Part shown: positions 23,818-30,624 of the stretch, piece by piece
Numbering within the stretch: the stretch's first letter is position 1
How the letters are laid out: every line of letters starts with the position of its first letter
Origin: an uncultured Aquimarina sp.
GTDB taxonomy: Bacteria; Bacteroidota; Bacteroidia; Flavobacteriales; Flavobacteriaceae
Length of the DNA: 34,065 nt
NCBI GenBank assembly: GCA_947498455.1
Contig: CANMKK010000041.1
Coordinates: 1-34,065, forward strand
Direction of reading: 5' to 3'
Translations under genes and position numbers: made by a program
The notes under the pieces: model-generated
What the model saw: the letters and a program-made list of their open reading frames with translations, nothing else
What the model was told of the DNA's origin: nothing
Databases searched by the model: none

Positions 23818-24740
23818 TGAAAGCACAAGCAAAACGACATATCGACCCTACTACCCGATTTGATCATTTGATACCACAAAGTACTCAAAAGGATACAGTC
23901 ATTGTAGGTGGTGGCAAAGCAAGATTAGAGGACACCTTGCAATTGATGCAAAAGGTCATATCAGAAACCCTAAAAGACACAGTCCTATTGGCAAAGAAAC
24001 TAAAAACAAAAAGTGTCTATGACGTGTGTAGGAATATTTGGGAATTTGTGTACCGTCATATCCAGTATACAATGGATAAAACCGGGGTCGAGCAAGTACG
24101 CCGTCCCTCCCGTACCTGGACAGACCGAATGAGTGGGGTGGATTGTGATTGCTATACCGTTTTTATAGGCAGTATCCTGACCAATCTAAAGATCCCTTTT
24201 TCTATGCGGATCACCAAATACGGGGGGAAGCAACATTTTCAACATGTATATCCCATAGTCCCTACCAAAAATGGGCATATCACCTTGGATTGTGTAACGG
24301 ATCGATTTAATTACGAAGTCCCTTACTCCCAAAAAAGAGATATTATTTCTACTTGTAAAAAAATAATCATTGATGAGCTGGGGAATCTAAGCGGTGTAGA
24401 CACTATGGATATTAGTTTGGATGCCCTGGAGGAACCACCGATTCTCCTAAGAAAAATAATCCCTCCAAAAGGAGTACCACGGCATTGCCTTGTCCCAACA
24501 CAACCTACAAAACGATCCATGACCGAGAAATCAGGAAAAACGCTGTCGCCCTTTCGGTTCGATGATCAAAAACAAATGCGAAATGTACAGAAAACAGATG
24601 ATTTTAACCTATTGAATTTCCTGATCCTTTCAGGAATATCAGTAGCAGCAGGTATAGGAGTTTTTAAACTCTTTAGCTCCAGGAACACAAAAAGAAAAGC
24701 AACCACCACTAAAAAACCGGGTTTCAACCCTAAAAAATAA
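23817..24740 (+). CDS. Transglutaminase-like cysteine protease, membrane-anchored
   Basis: 307 residues. The catalytic triad of the transglutaminase-like fold is visible: Cys110 (GVDCDCYTVF), His143 (FQHVYPIVP) and Asp158 (ITLDCVTDRF). Upstream is the typical helix DVCRNIWEFVYRHIQY. A C-terminal membrane helix (LNFLILSGISVAAGIGVFKLF) plus a basic tail anchors it. Bacterial members usually cut peptides or cross-link. It sits second in the late operon; a processing role on the structural proteins or on peptidoglycan is inferred. Confidence 0.75.
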   Translation: MKAQAKRHIDPTTRFDHLIPQSTQKDTVIVGGGKARLEDTLQLMQKVISETLKDTVLLAKKLKTKSVYDVCRNIWEFVYRHIQYTMDKTGVEQVRRPSRTWTDRMSGVDCDCYTVFIGSILTNLKIPFSMRITKYGGKQHFQHVYPIVPTKNGHITLDCVTDRFNYEVPYSQKRDIISTCKKIIIDELGNLSGVDTMDISLDALEEPPILLRKIIPPKGVPRHCLVPTQPTKRSMTEKSGKTLSPFRFDDQKQMRNVQKTDDFNLLNFLILSGISVAAGIGVFKLFSSRNTKRKATTTKKPGFNPKK

Positions 24741-24745
24741 ATACT

Positions 24746-25984
24746 ATGGAATTACACCGATTAGATGGGATCACTACCACCGGACTAGATAGTTTAGATA
24801 TTGCCGATACACAAAGTGTGCGTACAATAATAAACGGGGTCAATGACCATATTGCAGACACACAGCATATGAGTGCAATAATAAACGGGGTCAATGACCC
24901 CGACCCGGAGATTGCCTATGAGATATTAGATGATGAAGGAAATGTAGTGATGTATGCCGATCTGGATGAAAATATCTATGTCGTTGACGGCTTAGGAGGC
25001 TTCTTTAAAAAGATAGGGAAAGGGCTAAAGAAGTTTGCCAAAAAAGTAGTCAAACCCGTGGTAAAAACCTTTAACCGTTTTTTAAACCCGGCAACCATTC
25101 TACTGCGAAATGGATTCCTGTTAGCGATGAAGATCAATATGTTCAAAGTAGCCGAAAAGCTACGGTTCGGATACCTCAGTGAAGTCGAAGCTCGAAAACG
25201 AGATGGAGATATGCGCAAATTTGCCAAGATGCGAAAAGCTATTTCCAAAGCCGAAAAAATCTATGAAATGGCAGGTGGGAAAAAGAAAAACCTTAAAAAA
25301 GCCATCCTTAAAGGTAAAGGGAATAAAGACAGACAAGTACCATTAAGCGGTTTTGCATTGGGCAGTCCTTTTGATGATGGTGAACCCACTATTTTTAATG
25401 ATCCTTTCGAAAAATTTGTGGTAGAATCCGATCCCGATGTGGTGGAAGCCTTTGTAAACAATGAGATACAAATCGATGGATTAGGAGCTGTGGCTACCAG
25501 TGCATCTATTGCGGCGGCAACCAGTGCTGTGGCAGGAGTTGCAGCATTGGTGAGTAAGATTGGAAATATCTTCGGAAAAGCAAAGCAAGTCAAAGACCAG
25601 GCAGTAACCCTATTTAAAAAACCAGGACTGCCACCAACATTGCCAACCACTACAAGGCCACCATTTCCGGTACAAAATGTTAATCATACCATTCCGGGAA
25701 GACCTTTTCCAATGTCCGTTAGCCGAAATGAAATAATACCTCATAATACGAATAACAATGCGACGCCAGGTTTTTTTGCAAAGCACAAAACCCCTATCCT
25801 TATTGGAGCAGGAGTGCTGGTAGTGGGAACAGGAATTGCCATTGCCCTTAAATCAGGAAAAAAGAAAAATCCACAGAGAGATGAACTCGGAAGGTTTACC
25901 AAGGGACATACCATCACCAGAAAACGAGCCTCCCGAAAAACAAGAAAAGCTCCAGAAAAACTAATTCCCAAAGCTCTTTTGTGA
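24746..25984 (+). CDS. Large basic membrane-active structural-like protein
   Basis: 412 residues, not assigned to a family. In order: an acidic start with a 17-residue tandem duplication (residues ~19-52), a GGFFKKIGKGLKKFAKKVVK amphipathic helix at ~85-105, a hydrophobic helix (NPATILLRNGFLLAMKINMF), basic helices with a GGKKKNLKKAILKGKG turn, an Ala/Val-rich helix (SIAAATSAVAGVAALVSKIG), a Pro-rich linker, a membrane helix (PILIGAGVLVVGTGIAIAL), and a strongly basic tail (GRFTKGHTITRKRASRKTRK). Membrane-penetrating and nucleic-acid-binding parts in one protein suit an internal virion or delivery protein. Confidence 0.6.
   Translation: MELHRLDGITTTGLDSLDIADTQSVRTIINGVNDHIADTQHMSAIINGVNDPDPEIAYEILDDEGNVVMYADLDENIYVVDGLGGFFKKIGKGLKKFAKKVVKPVVKTFNRFLNPATILLRNGFLLAMKINMFKVAEKLRFGYLSEVEARKRDGDMRKFAKMRKAISKAEKIYEMAGGKKKNLKKAILKGKGNKDRQVPLSGFALGSPFDDGEPTIFNDPFEKFVVESDPDVVEAFVNNEIQIDGLGAVATSASIAAATSAVAGVAALVSKIGNIFGKAKQVKDQAVTLFKKPGLPPTLPTTTRPPFPVQNVNHTIPGRPFPMSVSRNEIIPHNTNNNATPGFFAKHKTPILIGAGVLVVGTGIAIALKSGKKKNPQRDELGRFTKGHTITRKRASRKTRKAPEKLIPKALL
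24825..24899 (+). repeat. In-frame 51-nt tandem duplication with mini-hairpins
   Basis: A 24-bp block is repeated exactly (24825-24848 and 24876-24899), offset by 51 nt, duplicating 17 codons (IINGVND in each). Each copy ends in a palindrome with an AAT centre (GGTC-AAT-GACC; in the second copy GGGGTC-AAT-GACCCC). The AATAATAAA run before it matches the spacer of the intergenic mini-hairpin array near 28.7 kb. Confidence 0.75.
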
Positions 25985-26086
25985 TTTTTTGATAATAGAA
26001 CGGCTAATTCAAATAAAAAAATCCTTTAGGAATTAAGACGTAACAATGATTCCGAAATTACACGTAACGAATTAAAAATGAAATAG

Positions 26087-26650
26087 ATGAAAACAAAATC
26101 AAATACAAAGAACATTCTTCTGCAAGTTGGGAAACACCTCAGTACCGGCGTATTGGGAATGGTAGCCGGATCTGCCGTAGGAAGATACTCCCTCGCCCTT
26201 GGTGCGCTGACCATATTCGGGGGAGCCTACTACGGTAAAGACTGGATCACTTCTGCTGGAGTGGGGATGGCATTTTCCAATGGATTTGGAAGTAAACCAC
26301 AAGCTACTAATGGAATGGATGGAGTCAAAGACAATCTGGATGATGCCAAAGACCGAACCATCAATTCCCTAAAAGCTATTGGAAAAAAACTATATCTGGA
26401 TAAACTGTCTCCATCATTAGCTCAAAAACTGTCACTAGGAAATATCGAAGATCGTCCTCTGGTATTTATGGGATCTGAAATAGCTGATACGGGAGATTTT
26501 GATACCAGCGAAGTAGATGAGATCATCCGTAAGATCGAAGCAGGAGAACAATTACCCACCATCGATATACAACAGGGTTTTACAAACGGGATTGATAGTG
26601 AACAACTAAACGGAACCGAGGACATTTCCGAACTCAATGCAGTAGCCTAA
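26087..26650 (+). CDS. Gly-rich membrane protein with acidic tail
   Basis: 187 residues. Residues ~17-70 are Gly/Ala-rich and hydrophobic (GVLGMVAGSAVGRYSLALGALTIFGG, then WITSAGVGMAFSNGFG), enough for one or two membrane helices. The second half is soluble and acidic (LGNIEDRPLVFMGSEIADTG, DEIIRKIEAGEQLPTIDIQ). It resembles small membrane proteins of lipid-containing phages in layout only. Followed by a short hairpin and an 8-nt repeat array. Confidence 0.6.
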   Translation: MKTKSNTKNILLQVGKHLSTGVLGMVAGSAVGRYSLALGALTIFGGAYYGKDWITSAGVGMAFSNGFGSKPQATNGMDGVKDNLDDAKDRTINSLKAIGKKLYLDKLSPSLAQKLSLGNIEDRPLVFMGSEIADTGDFDTSEVDEIIRKIEAGEQLPTIDIQQGFTNGIDSEQLNGTEDISELNAVA

Positions 26651-26705
26651 GTCGCAAGGCGACAGCTAAAAAACTTTGTCACTTTGATTCTTTGTGACTT
26701 TGAAA
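26651..26705 (+). repeat. Mini-hairpin plus four-unit octamer repeat
   Basis: Right after the stop codon, GTCGC-AAG-GCGAC forms a 5-bp stem with a 3-nt loop (26651-26663). Ten bases on, four 8-nt units starting with CTTTG follow without gaps (26674-26705: CTTTGTCA, CTTTGATT, CTTTGTGA, CTTTGAAA). The outer parts of units 1 and 3 can pair (GTCAC / GTGAC). A very similar layout precedes the gene at 30015. Confidence 0.65.
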
Positions 26706-26729
26706 CCTAAAACAGTAAATATTAACAAT

Positions 26730-27362
26730 ATGACTCCAATGAAAAAAAGTTCAAGATCGCAATTCTTAGAAATTGTAAACGCTCATATCTCTTTACGGGA
26801 CCAGGCAAAGAAGTACGACCCTGCGATGGTCAAGGTAGCGACCGGAATCAAAGAAGGCAGGTTACAGCTGGCGGATACGGCGTACTATTCCATCAAATTT
26901 GCAGGGAATAAAGCCAATATCGATATGTTCGAAACTCAGGATGCCAAGGAAATCGGGATTACCAATGTCACTCAGGCAAAATTGCAAAAAGACCGCCTTT
27001 TCCTTTGTAACAGGATTATCCTACTCGCAGCGGAGATAGAAGGTGACCTTCCGGGAAGTGACTCCCAATTAAAAAGAGTGATCAAGCAAACCAATTTTGA
27101 TAGTATCAAAAGGGTTGCTGGCCTGCAAAATGGGGTTTTCTCCTTAATTGCCAATAAAAAGATCATTATTGATGAACGTCCGATGCAGGAATTTGCCACT
27201 GATGGCAATACCACACTCAATCAGGGAACCTATTTTTTAGAAAGCCCACGCTTTATCCGTGATGATGAAGAATTTGAATTCAATATCGAATTGGGAGAAG
27301 ATGCGCCGGAGAAAGCATTGATCAAAGTAGTACTCGCCGGAACTGCCACAGTACCTGCATAA
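26730..27362 (+). CDS. Capsid-candidate structural-like protein
   Basis: 210 residues from 26730 (an in-frame ATG at 26739 also possible; the GTG at 26694 is rejected because it lies in the octamer array). The N-terminal half is helical (SQFLEIVNAHISLRDQAKKY), the C-terminal half beta-rich (SVFSLIANKKIIIDERPMQEF-type strands, then FLESPRFIRDDEEFEFNIEL and ALIKVVLAGTATVPA). No enzyme motif. Soluble, about 23 kDa, at the head of a run of small beta-rich proteins. It is my best single candidate for a major coat or capsomer subunit, by layout only. Confidence 0.5.
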   Translation: MTPMKKSSRSQFLEIVNAHISLRDQAKKYDPAMVKVATGIKEGRLQLADTAYYSIKFAGNKANIDMFETQDAKEIGITNVTQAKLQKDRLFLCNRIILLAAEIEGDLPGSDSQLKRVIKQTNFDSIKRVAGLQNGVFSLIANKKIIIDERPMQEFATDGNTTLNQGTYFLESPRFIRDDEEFEFNIELGEDAPEKALIKVVLAGTATVPA

Positions 27363-27370
27363 GCTGATAA

Positions 27371-27766
27371 ATGATGGAAGGAAACACAAAAGAAACCAGA
27401 GTTATATTCTCTTTTAAAATGGAAAAAGAAAGAGGGCTGCTGAATGTAGATACTTTCGAATTACCAAAGCATACCAAATTGGTAAAAGGAATACAATTGC
27501 TTTCTGATTATCCGGATCGCTTGTACTATCGAGGTAGACAACGCATAGAAATTGGTGGAGAGGAACTTTTTCCTGAGGGTTTTGAAAGCAGAATCCTGAT
27601 GAGTTCTTTAAGTGTAGCTCCACGGGAACGTTTCTTCGAACTAGGAGATGTATTACCTGGAGACCTTTCGGTAAAAGTACGTTTTGAAGATGCAAACCAT
27701 ACGACCACTCCCTTCGAAAGCGGGTATATGGTAACCCTTGTCATTCTAATTGAAGAGTCTCAATGA
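27371..27766 (+). CDS. Small beta-rich structural-like protein A
   Basis: 131 residues, nearly all beta strands and turns (TRVIFSFKMEKERGLLNVDTFEL, TKLVKGIQLLSDYPDRLYY, GYMVTLVILIEE). This is consistent with a single jelly-roll or similar sandwich. No signal peptide or active site. It ends in a hydrophobic strand plus acidic residues, as does the 89-residue protein two genes on. Its stop overlaps the next ATG (ATGA). Confidence 0.55.
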   Translation: MMEGNTKETRVIFSFKMEKERGLLNVDTFELPKHTKLVKGIQLLSDYPDRLYYRGRQRIEIGGEELFPEGFESRILMSSLSVAPRERFFELGDVLPGDLSVKVRFEDANHTTTPFESGYMVTLVILIEESQ

Positions 27767-28317
27767 GACCAATAATATCCATACCAGTTATGAAGTGTGT
27801 AATCCATAGTAACAATAAAAACGGCTCTAAGGAGTTAATAGTCAGGAGGAAGTTTGTCCCAATAAAACTCATTATCAAAGGGGAAAACCAATTTTTGAAC
27901 GCCGGGACAAAACTTCCTTTTTCTACAGCAAAGGTCATTGGGCTACTAACTACTTCAAAGGTTATAGGCCCTCCTTGTATTGATGAAGAACTACCTCCTA
28001 AGTATTATTACGGAGTATCCCGTTTTGAGATTACGAACACGGATTTTCTAAATTCCAATACCGGTAGTTTTTATGAAGGGCAATATCCACCTGATATCTT
28101 GATTGACACCACACCTAATTTCTGGTGGTATTTTATACACAGGATTACAGATCGCTTTCCTGTATTGATTGCCAACGGAATGTTTCAGGAATTAACAGCG
28201 CCTGCGCTACTGGAATTTAAACAAGAAGGACAATGTACCCCAAATCAGTATTACCTATGGAAAGGTAAACTTTCTTCGGATGGAGACATACGCATCACAT
28301 TTACCCCACCCAATTAA
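27763..28317 (+). CDS. Beta-rich structural-like protein B
   Basis: 184 residues, rich in beta strands, Pro and aromatics (KYYYGVSRFEITNTDFLN, NFWWYFIHRITDRFPVLIANG, YYLWKGKLSSDGDIRITFTP). Two Cys near the N-terminus and centre, one near the end. No family recognised. Start overlaps the previous stop by 4 nt. Candidate minor capsid, spike or vertex protein by context. Confidence 0.55.
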   Translation: MRPIISIPVMKCVIHSNNKNGSKELIVRRKFVPIKLIIKGENQFLNAGTKLPFSTAKVIGLLTTSKVIGPPCIDEELPPKYYYGVSRFEITNTDFLNSNTGSFYEGQYPPDILIDTTPNFWWYFIHRITDRFPVLIANGMFQELTAPALLEFKQEGQCTPNQYYLWKGKLSSDGDIRITFTPPN

Positions 28318-28325
28318 ACATTGTT

Positions 28326-28595
28326 ATGGTATTAGGAACACTATCCCTCTATCAAAAAAGAGGTATTTTTTATAAAGAGCAGCAAATATATGCCAAGGAT
28401 CGGTTTTCAAAAGTGATTGAAAGCGAACTAGCTCCAAATGAAGGATTACACGAATTCGATATTGCAGCAAAGGAATATATCATCCCGATAGATGAAGCAG
28501 GCGATACTGATTATATCACCGCCTTCTATCAGGATGCCGGACAAGCAGAATATCCATATGAAATCACCATATGGATCCTAATAGAACTGCCATAG
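28326..28595 (+). CDS. Small beta-rich structural-like protein C
   Basis: 89 residues. Strands alternate with acidic turns (TLSLYQKRGIFYKEQQIYAK, HEFDIAAKEYIIPIDEAG) and the C-terminus is YEITIWILIELP. The end resembles that of protein A (VTLVILIEES), hinting at a shared fold. No motif for enzymatic function. Confidence 0.55.
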   Translation: MVLGTLSLYQKRGIFYKEQQIYAKDRFSKVIESELAPNEGLHEFDIAAKEYIIPIDEAGDTDYITAFYQDAGQAEYPYEITIWILIELP

Positions 28596-28696
28596 GCAGC
28601 TTTAAAGGATATTTAAAATGAATTATGAATCAATTGTTTCACTCAATAGTACTACCACTAAAGACACAGCGTATCCGTATGAGTGCGATAGTAAAT

Positions 28697-28793
28697 CACG
28701 CTATGCGTGTGAGATACTAAATCACCCTTAGGGTGCGCAAGAGTGAGATAATAAAAACATCCAATGGATGGATAATAAAACACACAATGTGTG
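28697..28793 (+). repeat. Array of four 5-bp/3-nt mini-hairpins
   Basis: Four perfect stems of five base pairs with 3-nt loops stand in a row: CACGC-TAT-GCGTG (28697-28709), CACCC-TTA-GGGTG (28723-28735), CATCC-AAT-GGATG (28758-28770), CACAC-AAT-GTGTG (28781-28793). The stems differ in sequence but all begin CA and end TG. The spacers share GAGATA and TAATAAA. The last hairpin touches the next start codon. Compensated stems argue for selected structure, DNA or RNA. Confidence 0.75.
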
Positions 28794-29132
28794 ATGGGGG
28801 AGGAATTTGCTTTAGAATATGCCGATCGAAGGGCTAAAGAACGAGGATATGAGAAGTACCGGATAGTCTATCGGGAATTTATGATCCCAGCAGAAGGAAC
28901 TGTGAAGCTGAAGGCACACAATGAAATCTGGCTGGTACTCTATATCGGATGGGGATTGATTGTGAAGTCCAATTACGGACGCTATGATAATTGGTATACC
29001 TCCAATATAATTGAGAACTCCCATGAACATGGAGACCATATTGAGATTATCAACACCCGAAAATACCAACGTACCATACGCTTTTTGCAGGTAATCCTAA
29101 AAACAGTCAATGATAATGGAAGCAAGAACTAA
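28794..29132 (+). CDS. Small beta-rich structural-like protein D
   Basis: 112 residues from the ATG at 28794 (the GTG at 28791 is part of a hairpin). Strand-rich second half (RIVYREFMIPAEGTVKLKAH, IWLVLYIGWGLIVKSNYG, RTIRFLQVILK) after a charged helix. It shares the REFMIP/KEYIIP pattern with protein C, so the two are likely paralogues. Possibly the true start is further in, as the first 20 residues are unlike protein C. Confidence 0.5.
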   Translation: MGEEFALEYADRRAKERGYEKYRIVYREFMIPAEGTVKLKAHNEIWLVLYIGWGLIVKSNYGRYDNWYTSNIIENSHEHGDHIEIINTRKYQRTIRFLQVILKTVNDNGSKN

Positions 29133-29964
29133 AAAACCAGGATCCGTACGGTTAAACGAACTGCAATATACAGAAATGGAACGCTTAGGCTTTACCAGTG
29201 AAAGTGCCTATGTAAAATATAAACTAGAAGAAGGGCAAACAAAATTAAATACACTTAAAACTCCTATGCATACCTCAGATGTAAAAATGCTTCCCGCTGC
29301 TCACCAGAAACTTTCCCAAAGCACAGGAATTGAAGATCAACTGACCATCCAACGGTTATCGATGGAGAATAGAAAGCTACAGGAAAAACTGGAAGAAGTT
29401 ACCCAAAACAATAGAGAAACTTTGAATGGGGTAAATCATAAGGTACACAGTATGCTACTGGAAGAGCTCCAAAAACGGGATTTTGAAGCACTAAAAAAAT
29501 CCCATTCACAGAGAGAACACCAAGTACAAAAATTAGAAGAAGAACTGAAGAAAGCTCAGAAGGAATCCGAATCCAAACAAGAAGAAATCGAATCCCTGGT
29601 CAAAAAACTCAGCTTTGTAGAATTAGGAAAAGCCCTCCTTCCCGGAGCAATCTCAGGATTAGCCAGGCAATACCCAAATCAAATGAAAGGGATTGCAGGA
29701 ACATTGGGAAGGTTGGGCATCAGCGATAATATAACAGGTGAAAATTTAAATGGTGAAGAGGATAGTGAATATATGCTGCAAGTTTTAAATCACCTCCATG
29801 AAGTGTTTACTGAAGAGCAATTCGAGCAGGTCGTTCAATTAATGGTACAGTTAGGAGATCAGATCAAAAACGATCAAGGGATTATACAGAAAATAAATTA
29901 CTACCTCAATCAATTAAAAAGAAAAACAGCATCTAAGAATCAAATTCACAAAGAAGTAGAGTAG
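29110..29964 (+). CDS. Coiled-coil protein with RHH-like N-terminus
   Basis: 284 residues. The first ~45 (SVRLNELQYTEMERLGF, SESAYVKYKLEEG) fit a ribbon-helix-helix DNA-binding domain. A long coiled coil follows (~85-175, LQEKLEEVTQNNRE to ESKQEEIESLVKKL), then a Gly/Leu-rich hinge (GKALLPGAISGLARQYPNQ) and a helical acidic C-terminus. It could bind DNA and tether it to the particle or membrane. Start at 29110 or 29116; overlaps the gene upstream. Confidence 0.6.
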   Translation: MIMEARTKKPGSVRLNELQYTEMERLGFTSESAYVKYKLEEGQTKLNTLKTPMHTSDVKMLPAAHQKLSQSTGIEDQLTIQRLSMENRKLQEKLEEVTQNNRETLNGVNHKVHSMLLEELQKRDFEALKKSHSQREHQVQKLEEELKKAQKESESKQEEIESLVKKLSFVELGKALLPGAISGLARQYPNQMKGIAGTLGRLGISDNITGENLNGEEDSEYMLQVLNHLHEVFTEEQFEQVVQLMVQLGDQIKNDQGIIQKINYYLNQLKRKTASKNQIHKEVE

Positions 29965-29966
29965 CT

Positions 29967-30012
29967 GAAGCTCTTTGCTTCTTAGAAACTTAGATTCTCA
30001 GCAACTAGAAAA
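29967..30012 (+). repeat. Mini-hairpin plus five-unit octamer repeat
   Basis: Just after the stop codon, GAAGC-TCTTT-GCTTC forms a 5-bp hairpin (29967-29981). Overlapping it, five 8-nt units run to the next start: CTTTGCTT, CTTAGAAA, CTTAGATT, CTCAGCAA, CTAGAAAA (29973-30012). The same hairpin-then-octamer plan occurs at 26651-26705 with a different unit sequence. Confidence 0.6.
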
Positions 30013-30014
30013 AT

Positions 30015-30197
30015 ATGAAAACACAAATCACTATAAACATATCCGTTACAGATAGAATAGAAGCACAACGTGTGCTACAGGCCTTCGAAACTATGAACAA
30101 AAACTTTGGAGCGAAGGGCATTATCAAACTGGAGCAATTGTTCTTAAACGATCCCTTTATCCGAAATCTGGTAAAGATGCAACTTAAAAGGAAATAA
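30015..30197 (+). CDS. Small basic alpha/beta protein
   Basis: 60 residues: a strand (TQITINISVTDR), two helices (IEAQRVLQAFETMNKNF and KLEQLFLNDPFIRNLVK) and a basic end. A beta-alpha fold of this size may dimerise or bind nucleic acid. It stops 3 nt before the next gene. Unknown function, but spacing supports translation. Confidence 0.6.
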   Translation: MKTQITINISVTDRIEAQRVLQAFETMNKNFGAKGIIKLEQLFLNDPFIRNLVKMQLKRK

Positions 30198-30200
30198 GAA

Positions 30201-30623
30201 ATGGCACTCCCGATCATCGCAAAACAAGTATTACAACATCGCCCCAAAGTAACTGTAGGGAAAACAACCACTTCGGTACTGCTTGCTGCGGGATTGGGAA
30301 CTGTTGCTTTCTTTGGAATTCGGGCATTGATACGAAAGTTCAAAAAAAATATCCGCGAGGTACACGCTTTGGATCAGGGAAACCCAGCCAATTTTGCAAT
30401 ACGGTTGGCAATGGCTTTTGAGAATGACAATGCTTTTGGATGGGGAACCGATGAGGAAAGCCTATTCCTCACTTTAGAACAAATCCCAACAGCCGCTATG
30501 ATGAGAAAAGTACAACGCGCCTATCGGGATCTGGAAAATAGGAATCTGGTCGCCGACCTACAAAGTGAACTCACCACAGAAGAATTTGCGATTGCCAATG
30601 AAATCATAAACTCCAAACGATAA
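30201..30623 (+). CDS. Membrane protein with annexin-like repeat
   Basis: 140 residues. An N-terminal hydrophobic helix (TTSVLLAAGLGTVAFFGIRALI) is followed by a basic stretch and then a single ~65-residue helical repeat that follows the annexin pattern: GWGTDEESLFLTLEQI (GTDE at 82-85), MRKVQRAYRDL, LVADLQSELTTEEFAIANEII. Annexin repeats bind membranes with calcium. Only the type-2 GTDE part is seen, and the remote acidic residue has to be assumed. The match is by pattern and may be convergent. Confidence 0.6.
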   Translation: MALPIIAKQVLQHRPKVTVGKTTTSVLLAAGLGTVAFFGIRALIRKFKKNIREVHALDQGNPANFAIRLAMAFENDNAFGWGTDEESLFLTLEQIPTAAMMRKVQRAYRDLENRNLVADLQSELTTEEFAIANEIINSKR

Positions 30624-30624
30624 G

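Noticed and set aside
26694..26729. GTG start for the capsid-candidate gene
   Set aside because: It lies within the octamer repeat array; the ATG at 26730 or 26739 is more likely.
28618..28731. 37-codon open frame through the mini-hairpin array
   Set aside because: It has an ATG start but its 3' part runs across the hairpin repeats and it has no recognisable protein features; the DNA structure explains the sequence better.
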